In this document: positions 35,375-47,300 of the stretch, in pieces | Layout of the letters: each line of letters opens with the position of its first letter | How positions within the stretch are numbered: position 1 is the stretch's first letter | NCBI GenBank assembly: GCA_000708835.1 | Contig: DF237037.1 | Coordinates: 124,001 to 188,000, forward strand | Direction of reading: 5' to 3' | Source of the DNA: Klebsormidium nitens | Taxonomy: Eukaryota > Streptophyta > Klebsormidiophyceae > Klebsormidiales > Klebsormidiaceae | DNA: 64,000 nt | Translations under genes and position numbers: made by a program | The notes under the pieces: model-generated | What the model was told of the DNA's origin: nothing | Database searches by the model: none | The model's input: the letters and a program-made list of their open reading frames with translations, nothing else

Positions 35375-38300
35375 ATGGTGAGTGGGTTCTTTCTAGACGC
35401 AATGTTTGCAAGTGGTGTCTTTCTAAAACAAGCACCCTGGTCAAGTCTGTAATGGGCAGGTGACTTATACCACCAAAGACCAGAAACAATATCTCAACTA
35501 GGAGACTTTGCAGTACAACAATGACCGGAAGGCCTCTCGAGGCTAGCAAATGGTTGGCCGCTGAGCTCTCTTCCGCAAAGAAAACCACATTCCGCCCGCA
35601 TCTTGAGCATGCCGCAATCTTTCATGATTATAAAATACAGCATTGGTCAATCAAAGAGGGTGGGTTCATCGGCTAGGATTAGCATCAATAGCTGAGTGAC
35701 TTTCTGCTCTCAATCTTCAGAAGAAACTCTTCACCATCGATGCGTCACAAAATGGAAGGGGCTCCGTTGCCTTCACCTGGAGTCCAAGAGGCACTCATTT
35801 GGCGGTGGCTGGAACCCAGGTAAGTTTCAAATACACCTTCTTGCCCCAAACCTTGGACCCCAATGGTGGCTTTGTAAAAAGCAGGTTCTTTGTTTGTGGC
35901 ACCTGCCGCAAGCACTCAAAAAGTGAAATAGCCGGAAGCAAGGTTATGGTTCGAATTGGAGAGTACATGCAGACAGTCCACATAAAACCAAGGTGCGAGC
36001 ACTTTCCTAACCTTACAATTGCCCACCACCCCAGAAGAATCTGTTTCATCTACACTCCCACTAAAAGCTGACAATGAGACCAGCAACTCAACTGCCATCT
36101 TATAAATCGATCTGTGTTTCGGTTTAAATTTCTTCAGCACAACAGCAAGCAGTATCTTATGCAATTTGTTTCATCAACCCGTTCGCATACTGCAGCGCAG
36201 GGTCTGCAGTGTCTTATGCACTTCGTTTCATCAACCCGTCCGCAAACTGCAGCGCAGAGTCTGCAGTATCTTATGCAGTTTCTTTCATTAATCCATTCGC
36301 AAACTGCAGAGCATGGTCTGCAGTCTCTTATGCAGTTTATCTCAATAACCCATCCGCAAACTGCAGCGGAGGGTCTGCATCTACCTTCGCTCCGGCCAGC
36401 TCTACGATGAGATTCTGCTTCCGGAACCGGATGGCAAGATCAGCTCCTCAGAGGCGGACCTCTCGTGCTGCATAACACTGGCATGGGATGCACCGGGGGA
36501 CACACTGGCGATTTTGCAGAGAGGAGGGTAAGCTTTTACACGCTTTTTGGTAAGGTATACTCTTGCATGTCCAGATGAGTCCACTTGCCCTTCACACTGT
36601 GCTACAAGGAGCTGCATGCTCGACATCCTGCAAAGAAGGTCTATTCAACGAGTGCGGTTGCACATGCGTCTGCTGGCCATAAGAATCGCGCTAGCAATCC
36701 TGCGGAGAAATGGGGATGCGCTCTTGCGGGTCCAAGACGCCTGAGAGAATTAGACAAAGACCAAGTTGAACCCACGAAAGCTGGTGGTTTGCACACTCCC
36801 TGACTGCCCGCAAAGCTCAAGGGGCTAATGACAGTCTCAAGATACTTTGCACGACACGTATTCAGGCCTGCATATGCGGTAAGAACGAAGGTATGGACCC
36901 GGCTTGAGAAGGCGGCATCCTCGATTCTACAGTATCATTGTTGAAGTCAGCTAAGAAGATGCGCCTTCGTTGGAACTCCGCTATTCCCGTCAGGCAATAG
37001 TCGATCTGCTGTATGCGCCAGCGACGGAAGGAGCGGACCACGGTGGAGAACGGAACGAAGAGCCGGCTTCTCTTCCGAAATTCGTCAAATTCAGCTCAAA
37101 AACACGGCGTGCCCTTCAAACGGGTCAGTCGGAAGCCACCACTTCTGATGATTCTGTACCGCAGGTACTCAATCCTGCTGTATGCGCCGGCGACGAAGGA
37201 ACGCACCAAAGTGGAGACCGGGATGAAAGAGCTGACGTTCCTCAGTTGGGCCAAGAGCGGGCCGGTCCTGGCGGTGGGTACCGCCAAGGGCAATCTGCTG
37301 CTCTACAACCAGGCGCTGGGGAAGAGGGTGAGCGTTTGTGGCCGCTCGAGTTCTTCGGCAGAAGCTTTTCGAGTGCGAAACCGTTTTCAAAGCATCCAAA
37401 GTTTAGGTCTGTTTACATGGATGTGTCCTTTCGAATGTTGCGGAAGCTTCTGCTGCTGGTCGAGACGAGCAAATCGGCGAGTCTTCGGCTCTCAAAGTTA
37501 CGATGTGGCTCGCAGAGCTGACCGCTTGATCTTGGTCAATTGAAGGGGTTGAACAGCGTCTCACACGTTAATTAGACGGGCTTGGCGTAGCTCCTTCAGC
37601 TAAGCGTTTGCGCTATGCTCCACTCGTTTGCACAATGTACCGACGAGATTGCATGAGAGACGTGAATTGTCAAATCATAGAGATGTGAAAATAGGCAAGC
37701 GAGCTTGCGTTAGTCTTTACTTTTTCGGCGGTCTGCAGATCCCCATCATGGGCAAGCACACAAAGCGCATCACGTGCGGCGCGTGGAGCGCGGGCAACCG
37801 GCTGGCCCTCGGTTCGGACGACCGGCGAGTGTCCGTCAGCACGGACGCCGGGGACACCATCAAAGAGGTGATCGCTTGTTGAATTATTCCGTCTGTTTCT
37901 GCAAGAGCATCTGCATCTGATTAAGGGTTTCTGACGCAGCCCCTTTTGCGTTCGTCGCTAGCTGTAAGGTGGGCACCGGGTGACACTTTCATTCGACATC
38001 GCCCTCCAAGTCGTTGTCCGAGAGTTCCATCTTTGTGAGCTGGAAAGCACTTCAGACCGAAGCACCGTTTTTCGCATCGAAATCAGGAGACTCGTGCTGA
38101 CGTAAAAACTTAATATTTTTTGACGCACCTTACGTAACTCGCCCTACAGCTGTCAATGAAGTCGGAGCCTGTGGAGGTGACGTTTGCGGACATGAAAGAC
38201 GACAGCGGAGCAAGCGGGCCCAAAATGGTAAGACTACTCTTTTTGAGTTGATCCTTGACGCCAGTCTAGTACTTCTGGACAGCGATCGCTGTCGAGCATT

Positions 38301-41300
38301 CGCAAATTACTTACGTTTGAGGTCGATAATGTTGTCACCGTTTCCCATCTTGATTCCGTTGTCGAAATTCCGACCGCCCATGTCACATTCGCTACGTTCC
38401 GTTTGACTGCTTTCTTTCGGCTCAAAATCTTTCCGCTCTGTTTTAATTCTGCAGGAAAATACGGTGTGCGTCAACGTGGGCCGCAAAACCCTGTACCTCT
38501 ACCGCCTGAGTGATAAGGAGGGCGACAAGCCGACCACACCTTTAGAACTCGCCTTTCAGGACGTGTACGGGCAGGTGAGGGGTGAACCCTGCTCTAAAAT
38601 CTTCTCTAAGTCGTAGCAGGCCTTTAGCTAGCCTGGTCAAACTCTCGGGAGGAGAACATGGATCCTACTGTCTTCTTTGGGCTGAGAAGCCGGAAAAATA
38701 CGGTTGATATTGTCGTTCAACCAGGTTGGAACGGGAGACGGAAACAGTATACTTCTAGTGGGGTACGCAAAAGGTATCAACACAACTGACGTTCTTATCC
38801 AATTGGTCCTATCTTGATGACGTTTGCTGTTACGGTGAACCACTTTCACACATCAGCCGCCGTGACTCGCCCCTTATATATTTCCATCAACCTTGAAATA
38901 TGCAACTACGTTGTTGGCATTGGCACTTTAGAAAGTGACCCAAAATCCATGATCAACGAAGTGCAGAGATGGTTCAAACCTGCTATGCAACCGAAGATTG
39001 CAGAAACAATTCTGCTTTGCATCTGAGGATTGGAATAAAAGGAAATATGATTTATCTATTGTTTTATTGGTTCGCAGATCCTGTGCCACCGCTGGTTCGG
39101 GGACGGGTACGTGCTGCTCGGTTTCAGCACGGGCCACATCGTGATCGTGTCAACGCACACCAAGGAACTCAGCGAGGAGGTGCACTCAGCCAAGATTCTC
39201 AAGGTGAACCTCATCTCGTCTTCTGCCGACGCGCAAGTCGTGGTCTCCTTTCTCAAAAGCGTTTTGCTGATGGAAGTCAGCGTTCGCTGGAACGTTCGCT
39301 GGAGCGGGTCGCATAAAGGAAATCGTTCCGCTGTGTTGATGCCTGGTAGTGCGTATCCAGCGGAAGCGCGGACGCGGAAGCCTGGCAACGTGGCACAGCA
39401 ACAAGCGACGCAAATCTCACCTCGATACACGTTACATCAAAGTGCTGTTTACGCGCATTATGGTCGGCGGAGTTTGTCAGAACGTGAAGTATTCTGTGTA
39501 GAATAAGTAGTCATGTCTTAAGGATATCTCTATCCGTCAAAAAGGTTGCGCTCTGCGAGGAAGCACTGTGCCTGTCCTTGCGCCTCGCTTTTTGTCAATC
39601 TCCACAAAAGATACGGCGTCAGGCAGACTGGTGCTTTCACCTGAGGAAAAGACACATTCTTGAAGCCGCACAGAGACTCAAGACAGCGACGGAAACAGAG
39701 TCGCTTCTTAAAACTGCAGGACGGGGTATCAGACGTGGCTTACTGCGCGGCGCTAGACCGCGTGGCAACCTGCGGAGGCAACACGGTGAAGTTTGTGGAC
39801 CTGAGAGGGTTGGAGTTCAAGGTGAGCTTGCGCGCACTCCGGAACTCAGTGCCCGCTTGCCACAAAGTATAGCTACGGACTGCGAATAAGCAAGAGTGAT
39901 CCTAAACTGGGTTACGACAGTATCTAACCAGAGGGAACCCAAAGTTATGCACTTCTGACATTCCCTCCAAGAAGCGCAAGTGCTCTTTACCTGTATCCCG
40001 TTTTCGAAACCGAGCACAAAACAGAGCACAACAGGCACCATTTGCAGTTGTGAAAGCATCTCGAACCCGAGAAAGGAAGGGAAACGCTCCTTACCGGAGA
40101 TGTCCACCTTCATTTGCAGGAGATCAAGTCCGTACCAGCTGACGCTCGACGCGGGCGCCAACTGTTGTTGCTCTCTTAAAACAGATCACATCAGAAACCG
40201 TTTGTTTTTGCGAATCGAGCACAACACAATTGCAAAAGCATCTCATATTTCACCGACTAAGAGAAACGGTCCTGACCGTTGAATTTCCCACCTTCGTTTG
40301 CAGGAGATTAAGTCCGACCAGCTGACGCTCGACGCGGGCGCAAAGTGCGCGCGCGTGCAGTGGACGCGCGACGGCCAGGTCTTGACGGTCGCCACAAAAG
40401 ACGGGGAGCTGCACGGGTTTCTGGCGACCCTGCCAGCCGTGTGCGCGAGCTGGGACGCGCGCGTCGCGCACCTGACGTCACTGCAGGAGCTCTCCGTCGA
40501 GGACACACTGGGCCAGGTGAGGGGTGACGCGATGCTGACGTTACTTCAATCCAAAATTGAAATGTAATCGGCGAGCAAAGTACCCTGGCCTTTGAGAGTG
40601 GGGAAAAGAACGTCGAGACGGCAGAAAGGTAAGGGGCCGGCTCGCTTTTGGTGATTGAAGCCGCAGGGTTTCTTTTTTTTGCAAGGAGACCGGGCCTTTT
40701 CTCCCCACTTTGAGTAAGAGATTCTGAAAGACGTTCGTGAAGTCAGAAACTCACTTCTGTCCGCGTGCTTAACCTCGCCGTTCCCGCCACGGTCGTAAAG
40801 ACACCCCGAAGCATGCGCGTCTCGTATTGCTGCAAGATCAGAATGCTCGCGATTAATACAGATTGCGCATCCTCCATTCGCTCACACGAATTCAATCGAA
40901 CGAATTGAATTGCGCAAACCCGGAAACTCCTCGCAGGGCATCGCGCTGCGCGTCGAGCTGTTCGCGGAGCCGGCCGCGTGCGCGCTCGGCCCGCTGCACT
41001 GCGCGGCCGCGGCCGCGAACCAGGCCTGGTTTTACCACCTACCGGGCGACGGGTTGGCGTCGCCCAGCATGCTGGAAAGTCACAAAGAGTACTCGGGGGA
41101 CGTCCAGGAGGTGCGCTTCATTCTTTTTCTACGTTATTTCTACGAATTTTGGAAAATGTTCTAGAAATACCACGCTGATCAGGGTCTCGAAATGTTCAGG
41201 AGGTGCGCTTACCAAGCCTCTTGAAATGTCGAACATTACCTTTCCTTGTCGTCGTTGGACTGCAGTCCTGGTCCGTCGAAGCTTTTGCGGCTAGTGGGAG

Positions 41301-44300
41301 GAGACGGTGAAAGATTCCCAAACACTGCCCTGCGTTGATTATACTTACTGTGATCTGTTCCGTCCCTTGGATGAGCGACTCCTCGACTTTGACCTGACCT
41401 CGAACACGATGAAAGCATCTGGGTGTGGCATCTTGATTGATTGGCGTTTCAGGAATAAAAGGTGCCTCTAACAGAAGTTGAACTCTTTGCGTCCCGTTCT
41501 TGCGTATTTTGAGCGCCTACACTTCTAGTGATCCTCGTTGATCGGGCGGTCGTGGTCAGCTCTACGGCCGTCACACATTTGGTCGCTCTGCTTGTGTCGT
41601 TTAGTCAAGCTTCGACCGTTGTTCGGCCTTCGAAACGGTTCACTCCTGATAGAACCTGAGAGGCAATGTTCAGGCCTCTTTCCAATGCGTATAAGCACGT
41701 ATATCATCCAGGTCGAAGTCTTCAGATAGACTCAAGGTAGTTTCGAAACTCTCGCAAACATAGGCCCCTGAAAGCTTTTCTCGAGGGAGTCTCTGCTAAG
41801 TCCGAAAGCCTTCACCAAACGTTTGTGTTTTCCTCCGTTCCAGATCCGGCTCAATAGTCGGTTCGCGGCAGTTCTCGTGAACGGCCGCATTGAGTTGCAC
41901 ACGCTGAGCAGCCCCGGGGAAACGCCAACCGACCCGGAAGAGGCTCCTCCGCCGCACTTCACCCTCCCGGAAGGCGACCAAGTGGGCACAGACACAATAA
42001 CCACTGTCGCCCTCACAGAGGCGTCTCTCATCTGCGCAACCTCGGGGGGGGAAGTACTATACTACTTTCTCGACCCCCATACCGGGCCGGCATTGATAAA
42101 CGAATGCAAGCACCCGGGGGGGAAAATCCACAGGCTCTCCTCCAACCCGCTCGGGACACGTGTCGCGCTGCTGGATGGCCACGGGGCCGTCGTTCTGTAC
42201 AACCCGGTCACGGACGAAGCGCTCCCGGTACCAACCGGACAGAACGTTGAAGCGGTTCTTTGGGATTTGTGCGACCCCGGGGTGTTCTTCGTCGTCGAAC
42301 CGGGCCAGATTGTCTGCCACGTGTACTCCCCGGTAACGGTCTCTAGTCCAACGATAACGGTAGTCGGCGCGACGCCGCGGCCGCTCGGTCACTGCCCGAT
42401 TACCGTCTACCACGGGGTGGTCACGTGCCTGGTGCAGGGCGGGGGTTTGGAGGGGTTTACGCTAACGAGCCACACCCGGTTACAGGGAACGGAAGCCCGG
42501 TTTGCGGAAGCCGGGGCGGAGCGTTTCGAACAGAATCTCGCGCTTTTGAGGCTCAAGCCGGCGTTCATGGAGGCGCTCCTGCTCAAGAAACAAGACGTAA
42601 GCCGTTTCAAATCCTGCTGAACCTTCGGCAAATCGTGGTCGGGCAAAACTTTCCGCAAGTCAGTTTTTAGGTTTTGGAGCTTGTGCGAGGGTAGATCACG
42701 CAGGCTGATCGTAAAGGCTGGTACTTCTACGTTCAAAGTGTACCTGCAATTTATAGCTTCACAAACAAACGTGGAACGAACTCAGGGATCGCTGTCGGCC
42801 TTTCGAATTGGTTGATCGGTAATCATGGCTCCAGAATACGACGGATGAGACGGTTCTAGAAATGGCCAATCTTCGCAGTCGTCTTTCGGACCATCGCTCA
42901 CTACCGCGGTAATTGACGAAGTCAGCACTTACTATCACTCCCTGACATTTCAGGCATTCTGAGGCATCTTCTGATTGTCGTGGTCACGCCATCCCTCGGC
43001 TACATATGCGGATCGCCCTAGACGGCCATCCCTCACACCAAACCTAAAACGGCAACGAACGCGGTCTCTTGAAGAAACATTACTAGCTTGTCTTTGCTTA
43101 GAACCTCAAACCCTCCCGCTCTTTCACAGGCGTGGGAGCGGCTCGCGCGCGCCGCCCTGCGCGAGCTCGACGTCGACCTGGCCGCGCGCGCGTTCCGCCA
43201 GCTGGGCGACGCGGGGATGGTCCAGAGCCTGCTCGGAATCGCCCACGTGGAGGAAATTCATTTGCTGGCGGGGCACGTGCTGCTTTTGCTGGGCGAAGAC
43301 TACGACGCGGCGCAGGAGCGCTTTCTGCAGTCCTCGCGCCCGATCGCGGCGCTGGAGATGCGGAAGGACCTGCGGCAGTGGGACCAGGTGAGGGGGGGCT
43401 TTCCGTGAGTTGATATCCCCCCCCCTTTTCTTTTGTCATCTCTGATTCGGCGCTTGAGATGGCGAAATAATCTGGCAGTGGGACCTAGGTGAGGAGGGAT
43501 CCTTTTGTGGGCTGTTTCAGCCCCCGTTTCAAATCTGATGGTGAAGACGCATCGATATTTATGTTTGCTAAGTACGCTGACTTCGTCGGTCTGCAATCCC
43601 TTCTGCCCCGGTGTAAGAATTTTGCTTTTCTTGGACAAGGCACCAGTGAGAGCCAGTCTCAGCTGGTCGTGCGCTCGATTCTGTCAGAGGAATGGCAAAA
43701 GCTTTGACGGCGGCTGCAAAACCGTATTTCCAAGCCGCAGCGCTTTTTTTTACTATCTGCAATTCCTCTCTCGATTTTGAGTCGCCATTCTCCCAGGCGC
43801 AAGCATGGACCTTCTCTTTGAGGACGACGATCTAGATTCCGGCACCTAAATTGGCCTAAGTCTGGTTCCACGCATTCGAGTTTTGCTCAAATTGGTAAAG
43901 CGACGCAACTTGCATCTCTGGCAGGCCCTCAAATTGGCCCGCCAGCTGGACCCCTCGTCCGTCGGCGACATCAGCCGCGAATACGCGCAGCTCCTCGAAA
44001 TGAGGGGGGAGTTCCAGCCCGCCCTGGACTACTACAACCAGGCCCTCGCTTCGGCCACAAACGACGACGAGAAGCGCGCGAGCGCGCGCGCGGGAGTCGC
44101 GCGCGTCACCATCCAGCTAGGAGACGTCAGGCGCGGCCGCCAGCTGGCCCTCGAGTGCGCGAGCGCGCAGCTGTGCCGCGAGTGCGCGGCGATCCTGGAG
44201 GGGATGAATCACATGCAGGTGCGCAGCCGCAATGCGCGGTTTCCAAACCTTCGCTAAACCTTCTCAGCGGCGCTTGGAATGAGGCGCGCCTTGGAATCGT

Positions 44301-47300
44301 CTCGTATCGACTTCGCTCTCTCGTGATTTGAGACCTTTAGACCTGTCCTCAAAGAAGGGCTCCTTTAGAAATTCCATAGTATAGCTGGAGCTTGTGTAAA
44401 AGGTTGTCAAGGACCGCTGATTACCCCGTAAGAGCGAGGCCTTTTATCTATGCGCGCTTTTACTGCTTGACTTCGAAGGACGTCAAGGAAGTCATTGTCT
44501 TGCCGCTTATGAATGTGTTCCGGGGCAAATCCGTTCGTGTTTGGTATTTCAAGCAAGACTGGAGGTTTCGCTGAAGGAAGTTTTCAACTTGAGCGAAGAT
44601 CTAATCCCTTATTCGTAATTTTCACTATCCGGTTGCAGGACGCTGCTGAGCTGTACGAGCGCGGCGGCCAAGAGGAGAAGGCCGCGAGCATCTACATCGC
44701 GACGCGGAACTTCGCGGCCGCGCAGCCGCTGCTCGCGCGCATCTCCGCGCCCAAGCTGCACCTACAGGTAGGCGCAGACAAGCTCTGCATCTTGGCGGTA
44801 TTCGGGGGTCGCAACCAGGGTTTTGCTGAAACCTCGGCCTTGGCTTGTGTTAAAGGCTGATTTAATGACCCAGCTATACGGCGTCTCCAGTCTTCGGTCG
44901 AAGCGAACCCCTATCCGATTAATTCTTACACGTTGATTGTTGCGCCGATCTGTTGCCATGGTTGCCATATGGAGCACCACTTACTTCACAGTATCCCGTT
45001 TATACCTCATCCAAATCTCGAGAGCTTACTCTGAAGCAAACTCAAAGGAGGCTTTGTCCCTCCATCGATGGACATTCTTCGCCCCGTCGATAGCCTTCAT
45101 CGATAATTGGTACGCATACTATCCAAACCCTCCCGGCCAGAAACACCTCAACGCTTGTAATATAGATGATTGTTTAGCTAAATATTCCCCCACTTCCATG
45201 CAGTATGCCAAAGCAAAGGAAGCCGATGGCAAGTTCGACGCGGCCGCGGCCGCGTACGAGGCCGCGGGCGAGATGGACCACATGGTGCGCCTGCTCCTGG
45301 GGCCGCTCCAAAACCCCCAGAAAGGGTTCGCGATCGCGCGGGGGACGCGATCGGCCGACGCGGCCGCGATGGCGGCGAAGCACTGCCTGATGAGCGGGAA
45401 CTATGCGGAGGCCGTGGAGTTTCTCGTGCTGTCAAAGCGGTGAGGGCTTGAATGCAGGAAATCTTCGGTCTTAGATATATTGCGGTCGATCGTGTGCACA
45501 CAAGTCCATGCAGGGCAGAGCGACGTACCGCAAAACTAGGAGCGAAGGCAAGTGTATCGCGCCTAGAAGAGGGTTGTCACTTCGTACGTAGACTTTCCGT
45601 TCCATAGGTCATGGCCTCAGTGAGTTCTGCCTTGTACGGGTCCTCTTACTTTTCAGGAAACCATTCTGTTCTTTGAGTATGAAGCGGCGGGTTCCTTGGC
45701 GCGTTGTAGTTATCTACATACGATAACACGTCTGGCTGACCTGTTAAGCAGCCTCCAAAATGGCGATACGACAAAGCTCGGAAGTCTGTCAATCTGGCTT
45801 TGGAACGGTACCTTAGAATGCGTCTCTTCGTGTGCTTAAGCATCCAACAGCTCATCTTCTAAGATCCTCGAATTTTTGCGCGGTTGAGCCTTCCACACCC
45901 CTTCTTCTGGAATCCCGAAACCCTTCTCGCCCGCGCAGGCCCGAGGAGGCGTTCGAGCTCATGCAGACTCAAGGAGATTGGAAACTCTACTTTCAGAAAT
46001 TCTGTCTTTCGCGCGCGCGCGCAGGCCCGAGGAGGCGTTCGAGCTCGCGCAAATTCGAGACGAACAAGAATCTCGCACCTCTGCTTCTAGAAAGTTTTCA
46101 ACGTTCCGCGCGCGCGCAGGCCCGAGGAGGCGTTCGAGCTCGCGCAGACGCACGACACGATGGACGCGTACGCAGCGCTCGTGGCCGACGGCGCGGCGCC
46201 CGACGGAACCCTGCGCCTCGCCAAGTACTACGAGAGCCGAACGGCCTTTGGCAAAGCGGCGCGCTTTTACGACAAGTGTGGGCAGGCGAAGCAGGCGCTG
46301 AGGCTGTATCTGCGGAGCGGGGCTGAGGGCGACATCGAACAGGTGACGTCCGCGCTTTGAAGTGTCCCCGGTACTTGGAGCGAGGCGTCAAAGTTAGTGT
46401 TTTGTCTGACCGCTCTGCAAAAGTAGGAAGAGTGCAGTGATTCGATACATACAACAAGAAGGCGCAAACACAGGAGGAAAGCATTCGGCGCCTCAACTGG
46501 CAGATAACAAACTCGACGCGTCAAGCTCGACGTTTTGCCATAAATGTCACAATTCGATCGCGGAACACGAGTTGAACGGCTCGACTAGGTGTTTTCATGC
46601 AGTATGCATTATACCCGTATCACTTTGAAACGCATAACTGTCTTCATGAACCGTCTTTAAGCATCCAGGGTTTGAAAATCGAGTGGCGACCATTTCGCAG
46701 GCGATCGAGATGGTTGGTCGCCGCAAGGACGACGAGCTGACGGGGCAGCTGGTTGACTACTTGGTGGAAGGCGCCGAGCAGACGCTGAAGAACCACAACC
46801 TGCTTTTCAAGCTGCACCTGGAGCTCGGGGACTTCGTCCAGGCGGCCAAAATGGCCGTGCTCATAGCGCGGCAGGAGCAGGTGCGTTTGAATGCCATAAC
46901 CGGGGGCGCCGTTTTGCAGAAACATAAAAGTTTTTCGGAAGGTTGTGGGTTATGGGTTTGACACGCCGAAAAAAAGTTAGGAAGAGGTCGCCTGACGCAA
47001 AGGGAGATATACCAAAAGAAGCTATTCAGATCGAAGTAACGTGATTCAAGAAAGAAGGCCCGTGCTTCCGTATTTGGATGAGAGGACCATGCAAACAGGT
47101 TTCGGTTCCGTGCTTCTATGATTGCTTGCGTAGCTTCCGGGCCTTTCTCTTCAGGAAAGTCCGGGCCTTTCAGGAGAAGACAACTATGTTTACCCCCTCA
47201 AAACACTCTTGTCTTCTCCATCTGTTAATCAACGCGCCATTAAACAGTGTCCTCTTGAAGTTAATTACCGCCCACGGCCTCCGGATTCTAAAACGAATAT

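Noticed and set aside
35941-35970. GGTTCGAATT resembling a tRNA T-loop
   Set aside because: No acceptor stem, D-loop or anticodon arm can be folded around it; it lies in IFT144 intron 2.
42597-43129. Search for a missing micro-exon in IFT144
   Set aside because: Candidate AG...GT pairs gave stops, wrong phase or no similarity to the expected helix.
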